From: Pirellula sp.
GTDB taxonomy: Bacteria; Planctomycetota; Planctomycetia; Pirellulales; Pirellulaceae
Length of the DNA stretch: 60,715 nucleotides
Direction of reading: 5' to 3'
Assembly: GCA_021299695.1 (NCBI GenBank)
Contig: JAJTEK010000015.1
Span: 1-60,715, forward strand
Part shown: one piece after another, positions 19,264 through 27,448 of the stretch
How the letters are laid out: every line of letters starts with the position of its first letter
Position numbering within the stretch: the stretch's first letter is position 1
The notes under the pieces: model-generated
The model's database searches: none
What the model saw: the letters and a program-made list of their open reading frames with translations, nothing else
What the model was told of the DNA's origin: nothing
Position numbers and translations under genes: made by a program

Positions 19264-20418
19264 ATGCGCATCGGACCGTACCTTCTCGTGTTGCTTATGT
19301 GCCTGTTGTGCGAAACTTCGCCAGGCGTTTTTTCGATCCAAAACCGAGCTACGGCACAGGATGCTCTGGAGCCTAAGCTACAGCTTTTGAATGGTACGGA
19401 TCGAGCATTGGATGTTTTCTGGATCCAATCCGATACGCAGCGAGTTTTCAATCGGACGATCGAACCTGGGCAGCAAACTTCGATCAAGACAACGCTTGGA
19501 CATCGTTTTGCTCTTGCGGATCGCGATGGCGGTTTTGAAAAAGAAGTGACCAGTCAAGTTCCCGTACAGGCGTTCCGAGCCGGGGGAGTTCCTGGTTTCT
19601 ATACCCAGAGACTCGAGGCGCATGGATTTCCGATCGTCGCATCGGACCGCGTCAATCCTTATGCATTAAAGGAAGCTGCCTATCTCGTCGACTTGATGCT
19701 CGCAGAGCGTCCGGATGTGCGCAAGGCGATGATTCAGAGTGGTTCGCGGCTCTGCATATTGGCATGGAACGAATTCACCACCCAGCAGCCCGAATGGGAG
19801 TGGCTAGCTCTCAGGCCAGTGGCTGGATTCCCAGGGATCGCCCCGAACGATTACTATGACGCCCGCGCCAGGGGAATGGGTGGAAGTCAGACCGATCCCT
19901 TTTGTTCGTGTGGCGAAGAGAATCTGCTGTGCTATCCTGGGGACCCGTATTCGACAGAGAATATTCTCATTCACGAATTGGCGCACAACATTCACCTGCG
20001 GGGAATGGTCAATGTCGATCCAACCTTCGATAGCAGGGTCAAGGCAGCTTATGATGCCGCCATGCAAGAAGGGCTCTGGAAAGGCAAATACGCCAGCGTG
20101 AATCACCATGAGTACTTCGCCGAAGGTGTGCAATCCTGGTTTGATGACAATCGGCAAGACGATCACGATCACAACCACGTCAATACCCGCGAAGAACTCG
20201 TCGAATACGATGCTCGCCTAGCAGGGCTATGCCGAGAAGTCTTCGGCGAAACAGCGTTTCGCTACACCAAGCCGCCGACCCGGCTTTCCGACCACCTGAC
20301 AGGCTATGACCCCTCCTCGGCCCCTAAGTTTCTCTGGCCAGAGCGACTCAAAAAGGCACAGGCAGAGATCCTACGACAAGCTCAGTCCCGTTCGACAGAG
20401 GATCCGCAAAACGAGTAA
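19264..20418 (+). CDS. Secreted protein with VHL-beta-like domain and HExxH metallopeptidase-like site
   Basis: The protein (384 residues from the ATG at 19264) starts with a hydrophobic signal peptide ending near residue 32. Residues about 40-88 (NGTDRALDVFWIQ..., a PGQ turn, then LGHRFALAD) resemble the beta domain of the von Hippel-Lindau protein, a known but rare module in bacteria. The rest carries HELAH at 237-241, with HHEYFAEGVQ 40 residues later, a pattern typical of zinc metallopeptidases (two His and a downstream Glu), and a CSCGEENLLC cluster near 214-223. Function is not known. An in-frame start at 19201 overlaps pgi and is unlikely. Five bases separate it from pgi. Confidence 0.78.
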   Translation: MRIGPYLLVLLMCLLCETSPGVFSIQNRATAQDALEPKLQLLNGTDRALDVFWIQSDTQRVFNRTIEPGQQTSIKTTLGHRFALADRDGGFEKEVTSQVPVQAFRAGGVPGFYTQRLEAHGFPIVASDRVNPYALKEAAYLVDLMLAERPDVRKAMIQSGSRLCILAWNEFTTQQPEWEWLALRPVAGFPGIAPNDYYDARARGMGGSQTDPFCSCGEENLLCYPGDPYSTENILIHELAHNIHLRGMVNVDPTFDSRVKAAYDAAMQEGLWKGKYASVNHHEYFAEGVQSWFDDNRQDDHDHNHVNTREELVEYDARLAGLCREVFGETAFRYTKPPTRLSDHLTGYDPSSAPKFLWPERLKKAQAEILRQAQSRSTEDPQNE

Positions 20419-20541
20419 GATAGATCCTGCGTTGGCCTCGCCGGTATGCGATCGACGGCCCGGACGGCAAAGTAAAACCGGGCTGTAAAGTAAAACCGCG
20501 CGACAAAGAAAGACCGAGCACCCTTGGGCTGCATTGAGATC

Positions 20542-21711
20542 ATGAAATCAAGCCTTTTCATTTTCCGACTCCTGGTGATTGCATCACCTCTTTTCTTTGC
20601 CTTGCACCTCTATGGGCAGGAACCGACGATCCGCAAGCAAACCAACGAGCGAGGAGAAATCGAGTGGTTCCACAATTCTTCGACATTGTCTCAGGCCATA
20701 GCGATCAACTATCAAGGATCGGTCATCGGGACCCGCGAGGTTCCGGACAAGGCAGGGGCTATGTGGATTCCTCGTCCGTTCTACAGCGGGGCCTACGGCA
20801 CGAAAGATATCCCAACACCCAATGCTTACACGAATTTTGAGCCCATCGGTATCAGCGATACCGAGCTGGTCATTGGGTATGCCACGCGGCCCTCAGGTAG
20901 CAAGGACGGATCCCTTATCGGAGCCGTATGGGACCCAAAGCAAGACGCGTTTACCTTACTACCCAAAGCTCAGGGAGACAACGTCAACCATCCCCAAGCC
21001 ATCTCGGCAGACGGAAAGCGAATAACAGGTTACACCACTGGACCGAATCGACTCCGACCTGCATTGTGGGAGTACGATCCGAGCCAGCAGCAATGGTCGA
21101 TCACCGTGCTGCCTACGCAGTACGAGAACAACCCTTATTTGATGTCAGGTGGTTTGATGATATCCCCGGACGGCAAGTCGATCGCCGGCTGCTGTACCGA
21201 GGGAACGCTGCCTGATGGCAGTGTCGATAGTGCCTTGTATCGATGGGCACAGAGCGACTCAGGTGCATGGGAGCGATCGCTTTTGTCACGCGAGCAGTTG
21301 TACCTGCGAGGCATCAATGACCAAGCTGAAATGGCCGGTTCGGTGCGAGATCAGACCGGTTTACGGCAGCCTTGCTTCGTTTCTGCGAAAGGAGAATTCG
21401 TACTGCTGCCCTTGTTGCCGAACGATGTATCTGGGGAGGCCAAGGGGATCAACAACGCATCGCTCGTCGTAGGGTTCTCCGACGATCCGAATGGGGGCGA
21501 CGGGGGGCCTGAACCGTGCATTTGGGGCAAGGACCGCAAGGCTACGAGGATTGCCAAGGCGGGGTTCGCTTATGGGGCAGTCCAAGCCATCAATCAGAAA
21601 GGTCAAATCGCGGGGATGGCAGAGGTCGGGCTTAAGGACCTAGGATTGAAAGCCGACCCGCTGGCCGAGAGCGTCTCTTTGGCCTTCAGAACCTTGCATG
21701 GTTTTGAGTAG
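20542..21711 (+). CDS. Secreted HAF-repeat-like beta-propeller protein
   Basis: The predicted exported protein has 389 residues from ATG 20542, with a signal peptide ending near LYGQ. The mature part has repeated units of the type AIxxxGxxxGY...PxxWDP (for example QAISADGKRITGYTTG, GISDTELVIGYATR, GINNASLVVGFSDDPNGG, AINQKGQIAGMAEV), as in extracellular HAF-repeat proteins with beta-propeller folds. No enzyme motif is seen. The neighbouring metallopeptidase-like gene is 123 bases upstream on the same strand. Confidence 0.75.
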   Translation: MKSSLFIFRLLVIASPLFFALHLYGQEPTIRKQTNERGEIEWFHNSSTLSQAIAINYQGSVIGTREVPDKAGAMWIPRPFYSGAYGTKDIPTPNAYTNFEPIGISDTELVIGYATRPSGSKDGSLIGAVWDPKQDAFTLLPKAQGDNVNHPQAISADGKRITGYTTGPNRLRPALWEYDPSQQQWSITVLPTQYENNPYLMSGGLMISPDGKSIAGCCTEGTLPDGSVDSALYRWAQSDSGAWERSLLSREQLYLRGINDQAEMAGSVRDQTGLRQPCFVSAKGEFVLLPLLPNDVSGEAKGINNASLVVGFSDDPNGGDGGPEPCIWGKDRKATRIAKAGFAYGAVQAINQKGQIAGMAEVGLKDLGLKADPLAESVSLAFRTLHGFE

Positions 21712-22402
21712 CGTCAGAAGCTTGGGCTCACGCTCCAAGTAGGACCTGTCGCCGTAGCCACCTGTCGCCAGACGGTGGAAGCGTTACTCGCGCCGCCTCT
21801 GTCCACCGCTTGGCAGCGGATGGCTTATGCCACTTGAGTTCGCCCAAGGCGTAATTTCGTTTAACCCGCAGCCAACGGCGAGGAACTTAAATAACCCCGC
21901 CAGGATGCTGCGTTTGGGGCCGAAACGGAGAAGGTGACACCCAAGACTTTGCGATCGTCCTGGCGGCGTGTCCTTGGGTTTTGGACAGTGTTGACGTTAT
22001 TCATTGCGGACGTTTTTGACCAAGGGGCACGCATGATGTTTTCGCCGATGTTCATGTCGACACCATCACCTTGGCCACCCCAGCCGCCTTGGCAAAATCA
22101 TCCTCGGTGACCAGCAGGGAACCACGGAACACACCGAACACACGGAAGCATGACATAACGGTGGGAGGATTTATTTCCGTGTGTTCGGTGTGTTCTGTGG
22201 TTAGAAAAACGGAATAGCGAATCAGGCCTAAGATCACTTGCTAGAGCGGATTTGCCTCGCCAAGTGCTTCCCATTACAATCAGGTCGGCGGAAAAGCAAA
22301 TGACAAAAGCAAATGACACTAGAGCAAGTGCGGAGCTCGATCGGCGTTGGACCGATAGGACCAAAACAAACCTTCTTTATGCAAATTTGCTAGCGGACTG
22401 CC
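21712..22402. other. Intergenic region with a long inverted repeat
   Basis: No gene is supported in these 691 bases. The main structure is the 28-bp inverted repeat at 22120-22202. A tandem AAAAGCAAATGAC duplication lies near 22292-22318, just upstream of the next gene. Minus-strand frames across the repeat are translations of the repeat and were rejected. Confidence 0.5.
22120..22202. repeat. 28-bp inverted repeat (27/28 match) with a 27-nt loop
   Basis: The arm at 22120-22147 begins AACCACGGAACACACCGAAC and pairs with 22175-22202 with one mismatch. Its own internal repetition (ACAC-CGAACAC) is a pattern I recall from intergenic elements of many environmental bacteria, including planctomycetes. 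It could be a bidirectional terminator or a mobile-repeat remnant. Confidence 0.75.
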
Positions 22403-23707
22403 ATGAAAAAACTTCTATTGATCTGCGCAGCGAGCTGGCTTTTTGCTAACGCCGAGGTTTATGCACAGAATGAGCTGCAACGCGACGCTCTCACGGAATC
22501 GATTGAGCTTGGCATCGAACGAATTTCAGCCGGGGTGGATAATTACCCCAAGCATCGGGATTGTTTCTCGTGCCATCACCAAGCTGTCCCGCTACTTGCT
22601 TATCGACTCAATGCCGCTGAAGGCTCACAGGGAAAAATTCTATGGGGCGATCAGGCACAGCGACGCGATCGGATCCTGGACTTCACTCGCAGAAGTCTTG
22701 AGCGTGAACTGGCAAGCCTAAAACCTGAGCAGGAATTAGGTGGCCGAGGCATGACGCTTGGGTACGCCCTTTGGACTTTGTCGGTAGGCCAAACGACTTG
22801 GGGGACCCTAGGCGAAGAGTTGGTCAATAAAGCGATTTCAACGCAGATGCATGATGGGCGTTGGAGAGTCCACTCGGTTCGTCCCCCGGCAGCCTCCTCG
22901 GAGATGATGGCCACGGCGCTGGTAATCTCTGGTTTGAATCACTACGAAAAGTTTCAAAAAGACGCGTTCCAAGCTGTCTCACTCAACGCCTTTCAGAAAG
23001 CAAGATATCGAGCAATGCTTTGGCGAGCTAGGCAAGCCGAACCGACAACCACCGAGGACCTGTGCGGTGCGATTTGGTTCGATTACGAGGCTCGATCCTT
23101 GATGAATGAATGGCCCTTTCGACCTGGCGAACGCCCTCACTGGACCTTTCAAGAACCCAGATTTCTCCGTGATAAGCGTCTTCCTGAAAACCGTTGGAGG
23201 ATTACATATCCCATGATCAAAATCCCCGAGGAGCCTTTCTTCACAGAATCGCAACTCCAGGAACTGAATCGGATTTTCGATTTTGATCACGGCGAAACTC
23301 GGCGAGAGACATTGATCAAGATGCAAAACCAGGATGGTGGATGGGGTTTCGAAGCAGGCCGCGAAAGCGAAGCTTATTCAACGGCCACGGCCCTTCTGAT
23401 CCTGACGCAGACGAAGAACAACTACAGCTTGTTCGATTCGGTTCTCAAGGAGCCACACCTGAGCAAAGGACTCCAGTATCTGATCGATACACAGCACAAG
23501 GACGGTTCATGGCACGTCTCTAGCCGGGCCAATCCAGTCCAAGAGTTTTTCGATAATGGAGATCCACACGAGACCGACCAATTCATCTCGATGCAAGCGA
23601 CGGCTTGGGCCGTGGCAGCACTCGCAAGTGCCTACCATGCTCACCACGCGCCGCTGAGTACGCAAGCCTCCTACGATCCACTGGATTGGATCGAACCGGT
23701 ACCCTAA
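22403..23707 (+). CDS. Secreted CxxCH protein with prenyltransferase/squalene-cyclase-like QW repeats
   Basis: The protein has 434 residues, with a signal peptide ending near VYAQ (residue 21). A single haem-c type motif CFSCHH lies at residues 54-59. The rest is made of helical toroid repeats with QW-like motifs: STQMHDGRWRV, MQNQDGGWGFEAG and TQHKDGSWHVSS, as in squalene-hopene cyclases and related alpha/alpha barrels. The catalytic DXDD of hopene cyclases is not visible, so terpene cyclisation is not supported. A periplasmic redox or binding role is possible. Function unknown. Confidence 0.8.
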   Translation: MKKLLLICAASWLFANAEVYAQNELQRDALTESIELGIERISAGVDNYPKHRDCFSCHHQAVPLLAYRLNAAEGSQGKILWGDQAQRRDRILDFTRRSLERELASLKPEQELGGRGMTLGYALWTLSVGQTTWGTLGEELVNKAISTQMHDGRWRVHSVRPPAASSEMMATALVISGLNHYEKFQKDAFQAVSLNAFQKARYRAMLWRARQAEPTTTEDLCGAIWFDYEARSLMNEWPFRPGERPHWTFQEPRFLRDKRLPENRWRITYPMIKIPEEPFFTESQLQELNRIFDFDHGETRRETLIKMQNQDGGWGFEAGRESEAYSTATALLILTQTKNNYSLFDSVLKEPHLSKGLQYLIDTQHKDGSWHVSSRANPVQEFFDNGDPHETDQFISMQATAWAVAALASAYHAHHAPLSTQASYDPLDWIEPVP

Positions 23708-23805
23708 TCGTTGGCGTGTCATTGATTTCCGATGTCAAAAGTCCAGCGATTTAAGTATCCAACCAAATCCCAGACAAAAACCCTGGGGACATTCCCCGCG
23801 TTTTA

Positions 23806-23911
23806 ATCTCATTATGCCCCCTTGGGGCGAACGATCCGGTCACGGATCGGTGTTGATTGCACATCGCAGGCGATCCAGGTTGTGGTGGGTTATTCGGGAT
23901 GGCGTTTGCCC
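23806..23911. repeat. 106-bp direct repeat, copy 1
   Basis: The segment running from ATCTCAT through CGATCCGGT, GGATCGGTGTTGATTGCAC and GGCGTTTGCCC recurs at 24684-24789 with a few differences. The two copies flank the whole repeat island. Confidence 0.85.
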
Positions 23912-24017
23912 GATGGTTTTATGCCCCAACGGGGCGCAAGGGGATAGCCCAGGGCAAAGCGAAGCGCCGCCCTGGGATTCGGGGACGTCATAATTTCCGT
24001 TAGCCCTGAAAGAGCGG
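23911..24017. repeat. 107-bp direct repeat, copy 1 (GCCCCAACGGGGC element)
   Basis: The segment starts CGATGGTTTTATGCCCC and contains the hairpin GCCCC-AAC-GGGGC, then a GC-rich imperfect inverted repeat around CCCAGGG/CCCTGGG and the box AGCCCTGAAAGAGCGG. A second copy lies at 24457-24563. Confidence 0.85.
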
Positions 24018-24018
24018 C

Positions 24019-24357
24019 AAATCGGTGCCATGCACCCGGTGCGGAGCCGGGCCGGGTGCTAGCAAACAGGGGCCCAAATCGGTGCCAGGCACCCGGTGCG
24101 GAGCCGGGCCGGGTGCTAGCAAACAGGGGCCCAAATCGGTGCCAGGCACCCGGTGCGGAGCCAGGTCGGATGCTAGCAAACAGGGAGCCCAAATCGGTGC
24201 CAGGCACCCGGTGCGGAGCCAGGTCGGATGCTAGCAAATAGGGGGCCCCAAATCGGTGCCAGGCACCCGGTGCGACGCCAGGACGGATGCTAGCAAACAG
24301 GGAGCCAAGTCGGTGCCTGGCGCCTGGTGCGACGCCAGGTCATCGTACGTTAGCCAG
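24019..24357. repeat. Six-copy tandem array of a 57-59 bp unit
   Basis: Units begin AAATCGGTGCCAGGCACC at 24019, 24076, 24133, 24191, 24250 and (diverged) 24307. Each has a palindromic GGTGCCAGGCACC core, a GGTGCGGAGCC block and GCTAGCAAACAGGG. The spacing is constant and there are no unique spacers, so it is not a CRISPR array. The short frames across it simply read the repeat. Confidence 0.85.
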
Positions 24358-24456
24358 GGACAGTCCCCGAGTTTCTCGTCAACATGGTGCAATCGCAAGC
24401 ATGCTTACAGGGTGTCCAAACGGGGCGGCCGGTTCGCTGGTTCATTGAACGAAGCC

Positions 24457-24563
24457 CGATGGTTTTATGCCCCAACGGGGCGCAAGGGGATAGCCCAGGG
24501 CAAAGCGAAGCGCCGCCCTGGGGTTCGGGACGTCATAAATATCGCTAGCCCTGAAAGGGCGGA
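24457..24563. repeat. 107-bp direct repeat, copy 2
   Basis: Nearly identical to 23911-24017, with a perfect AGCCCTGAAAGGGCGG box at its end that forms one arm of the adjacent inverted repeat. Confidence 0.85.
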
Positions 24564-24610
24564 ACCCAACAGCGCGTAAACCCATGCGTTATGTTCCGCC
24601 CTTTCAGGGC
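24548..24610. repeat. Perfect 18-bp inverted repeat with 27-nt loop
   Basis: GCCCTGAAAGGGCGGAAC at 24548-24565 pairs exactly with its reverse complement at 24593-24610. I recall this type of CCCTGAAAGGG element from intergenic repeats of planctomycetes; it may be a REP-like or MITE-like unit. Confidence 0.85.
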
Positions 24611-24683
24611 GTTCGCGAATTGGGGCGACGGCGTACCCAGGTCGCCAGCGCACCCAGGATGCCGCTGCGCTCTACCCTGGGCG

Positions 24684-24789
24684 ATCTCATGATGCCCCGT
24701 TGGGGCGAACGATCCGGTTGCGGATCGGTGTTGATTGCACATCGCAGGCGATGAAAGTTGTGGTGGGTTAATCGGGATGGCGTTTGCCC
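24684..24789. repeat. 106-bp direct repeat, copy 2
   Basis: Second copy of the segment at 23806-23911, ending just before the stop of the PSD1 gene at 24811. Confidence 0.85.
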
Positions 24790-24810
24790 TGGGGGATTGT
24801 TTCAACATGA

Positions 24811-27360
24811 TCAATGGTTAAACAAGAACTCTCTCGATGTCATCAAACTCCAAAGCAAATCCTCCAGCGTAGCGTGGCGGTCCTCGCGGTTGCGTCCTAG
24901 CTCCTCGAGAATCGCCTGCTGCTCGCCAGGGGTCGGCCCGCGACCCAGGGTCCTCAAGTAGGCTTGTCGGATAAGTTCCGGTTCGTCTTGAGCGAATTTT
25001 TCGATCCACTGATCGATGATTCCCCCTTTTTCAGCAAGCTTGTTATTGAGAGTCTCCCCGTTGCTCAAATGCAATGCCTGAATGATACTCGGCTCGTCGC
25101 TTCGCTCGCACTCACATGTGATCCGCCGCTGATTTCGTCCAAAGGTCTTCAAGAAGTTGCTCTCGACACTCGAGTCGAATAATTGGATCGCTTTGGTCCC
25201 CTTGGGATAAAACTTCGTATCGTTCCTGTCCCCACCCAAGAAAACGATCTTGTTGAACTCGCTCGGCACCGAGGTGACACTGGCAATCGCATCATGAATC
25301 ACCTCTGCCATCAATCGCTTTGGGTAATAGTGCGAGAAGTGCTTGCGATCGGCCTGATTGCCTTCGAGAGGAACGCTCGAACGTTGATAAGTCTCCGAGT
25401 TCATGATCTGTCGCATCAAGGACCGCAAATCATATTTCTGCTCGATCAAGTACTGACTCAAATACGACATCAATGCCGGATTGCTTTCCGGATTGCTAGC
25501 CCTTAGATCATCGACCGCATTGACAATACCGATGCCGAAATAAGCCGCCCAGACTCGGTTGACAATCGAACGGGTGAAGTAGGGATTCTCCGCCGATGTC
25601 ATCCATTGGGCTAGAACCAAGCGTCGATCCTCCGTCGATTCGATATCGATCGCCGGTGCATCCAGGGGCGCAGGGGCTTGCGGTTTACCCCGTAAAGGCT
25701 GAATCAAATCGCCTCGATCCACCACGAAAACCGTTCGGTCAGAATCCCCGTTGCGAACCTCCCCGCCCCATCCCTTTGCGCGTACCCTCGCAAACAAATT
25801 GGCCATCGCATAGTATTGGTCGTTGGTCCATTTTTCGAGCGGATGGTTATGGCACTTGGCACACCCGATCGATAGCCCAAGAAACGCTTGGCATGCGTTT
25901 TCGGTCATCGTCTCAGGATCCTGGTTGATTCCATAGAAGTTCGTCGCTCCTTGGTCGAGCGAATTGCCCGTGGCCGTTAGGATCTCTCTGGCCATGGCAT
26001 CCCAAGGCTTGTTTTGCTCCACTCCAGTGCGAATCCACTGGTAATAAGCTCTCAGGCCGTCGGCTCGCAACAGATTGCTGTTGAGCATCAAAACATCGGA
26101 CCAACGGTAAGCCCAATAATCGACGTATTGAGGGCTGCTGAGCAAGCTATCGATCCAGCGAGAGCGTTTGTCGGGGGAACCATCGGCTTGAAACTGCTCG
26201 ATCTGCTCAGGGGTCGGAATCGTACCTGTGGCATCCAAGGAAGTCCGCCTTAGAAACTCCTCGTCCGTGCAGCGATCCGATGGAGGAATTCTCAGAGCAG
26301 CAAGTTGCGTTGCAACATGCTGGTCGATCGGATTGGCCAGCCCGAGTCGCTCTTGAATCGAAGCCAATGTCGGAACTCGATTCGTATCGAGCTCAAAGGG
26401 AACCCGAATGCGTGACGATGCGATGCGACTGGAAAACCAAGCGACAATCGTTCCCTCCCCAGGACCCAACACTTGGACTCGACCCTGCGGATCGACCAAC
26501 GCAATCGACTCGTCGCTCGATGTGAACTTCGCCCATCGCGTTACATCCTCACTTCGCCCATCGGAATACTTAGCCACAACGGTCAATTGATCTCGATCGG
26601 CAGTCCGGAGTGTTACAGATTGCGGCAACACCTCGACCGACTCGAGCCTGCTGTCCCCCTGGCCGATCCCCCGTGCCCCGGCACCTATCCATTCGAGCAT
26701 GATGCGATAGTCGACCGAATCGATCGGTAATCGGACCCCACCTTTGTGCGATACGACCCCAGAGGCCTTGAGCAATACCAAGGAAGCTTCTGGTTGCGCA
26801 AGCTCGACTCGCCGCGCGTTGTCTTGTTTGACAAGATTAAAATGATCGCTCGGCGGGTCATAGCCCCGGAGCGATAAACGAAAACCACCCTTGCCTGCAA
26901 GCGCTCCGTGACAAGCCCCCATGTTGCATCCGTTTCGAGCAAGAATCGGCTCGATGTGATTGGCAAACTCCCAATCGATTGGCCCTTCGGGCAACCGCAC
27001 CTCAAGGATCGCTTGCGATTGGACCTCGACTCCCTGGGGTGTTTTGCGACTGGCGAGCAATCGGGTCGTACCCGTCTGCTTGCCCTTAACAAGCCACATA
27101 CCATCGGACTGCTCGATCAACTCGGCAACTTGGGGATCCTGGACGCTGAACGTCAAGCCATCCTGCGCTCCGAGGGGCTTGGACTGTCCGCCACGGTCGA
27201 TCCCCTCGCGGACACTCACGAGGTGTTCAAGTTGGAATCCATGCAAGTCGATCTTGGATGGAACGATCTGCAAAGGTGCTTGGGCCTCGGCGCGATGCAT
27301 CCAAAGCATCGAGCCAATCGCAAAAACCAGCCACGCACTGAGAGTACACAAGCGTTGCAT
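24811..27360 (-). CDS. PSD1-type protein (Big_2-like, DUF1549 and DUF1553 domains) with haem-c-like motifs
   Basis: This is a large secreted protein (849 residues) of the planctomycete cytochrome family. A signal peptide ends near residue 27 (AEAQ). CNMGACH at 145-151 is a spaced haem-type motif of the N-terminal PSC-like part. A Big_2-like Ig segment covers about 243-312 (SVEVLPQSVTLRT ... GEGTIVAWF). The DUF1549 part follows, with CAKCHNHPLEKW giving a classical CxxCH, then the DUF1553 part to the end. The biochemical function of this family is not established. It is the last gene of the secA run, 88 bases after the adaptor gene, and its stop abuts a repeat island. Confidence 0.93.
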   Translation of the reverse strand: MQRLCTLSAWLVFAIGSMLWMHRAEAQAPLQIVPSKIDLHGFQLEHLVSVREGIDRGGQSKPLGAQDGLTFSVQDPQVAELIEQSDGMWLVKGKQTGTTRLLASRKTPQGVEVQSQAILEVRLPEGPIDWEFANHIEPILARNGCNMGACHGALAGKGGFRLSLRGYDPPSDHFNLVKQDNARRVELAQPEASLVLLKASGVVSHKGGVRLPIDSVDYRIMLEWIGAGARGIGQGDSRLESVEVLPQSVTLRTADRDQLTVVAKYSDGRSEDVTRWAKFTSSDESIALVDPQGRVQVLGPGEGTIVAWFSSRIASSRIRVPFELDTNRVPTLASIQERLGLANPIDQHVATQLAALRIPPSDRCTDEEFLRRTSLDATGTIPTPEQIEQFQADGSPDKRSRWIDSLLSSPQYVDYWAYRWSDVLMLNSNLLRADGLRAYYQWIRTGVEQNKPWDAMAREILTATGNSLDQGATNFYGINQDPETMTENACQAFLGLSIGCAKCHNHPLEKWTNDQYYAMANLFARVRAKGWGGEVRNGDSDRTVFVVDRGDLIQPLRGKPQAPAPLDAPAIDIESTEDRRLVLAQWMTSAENPYFTRSIVNRVWAAYFGIGIVNAVDDLRASNPESNPALMSYLSQYLIEQKYDLRSLMRQIMNSETYQRSSVPLEGNQADRKHFSHYYPKRLMAEVIHDAIASVTSVPSEFNKIVFLGGDRNDTKFYPKGTKAIQLFDSSVESNFLKTFGRNQRRITCECERSDEPSIIQALHLSNGETLNNKLAEKGGIIDQWIEKFAQDEPELIRQAYLRTLGRGPTPGEQQAILEELGRNREDRHATLEDLLWSLMTSREFLFNH

Positions 27361-27448
27361 AGGTGGGGTGATATCTAGGAGGGGAAGGTGGGGAGGAAAT
27401 CCTGCTCAAGACAGCCCTCTATTGTACCATTGGCCGATCGCTCAGTCG

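Noticed and set aside
22098-22364. 88-codon minus-strand frame over the inverted repeat
   Set aside because: It translates the repeat arms and low-complexity flanks.
24019-24357. Possible CRISPR array
   Set aside because: The 57-59 bp units follow one another directly with no unique spacers, and no cas gene is present.
23806-24791. Insertion sequence or transposon
   Set aside because: No transposase frame and no terminal inverted repeats with target duplication; only non-coding repeats are seen.
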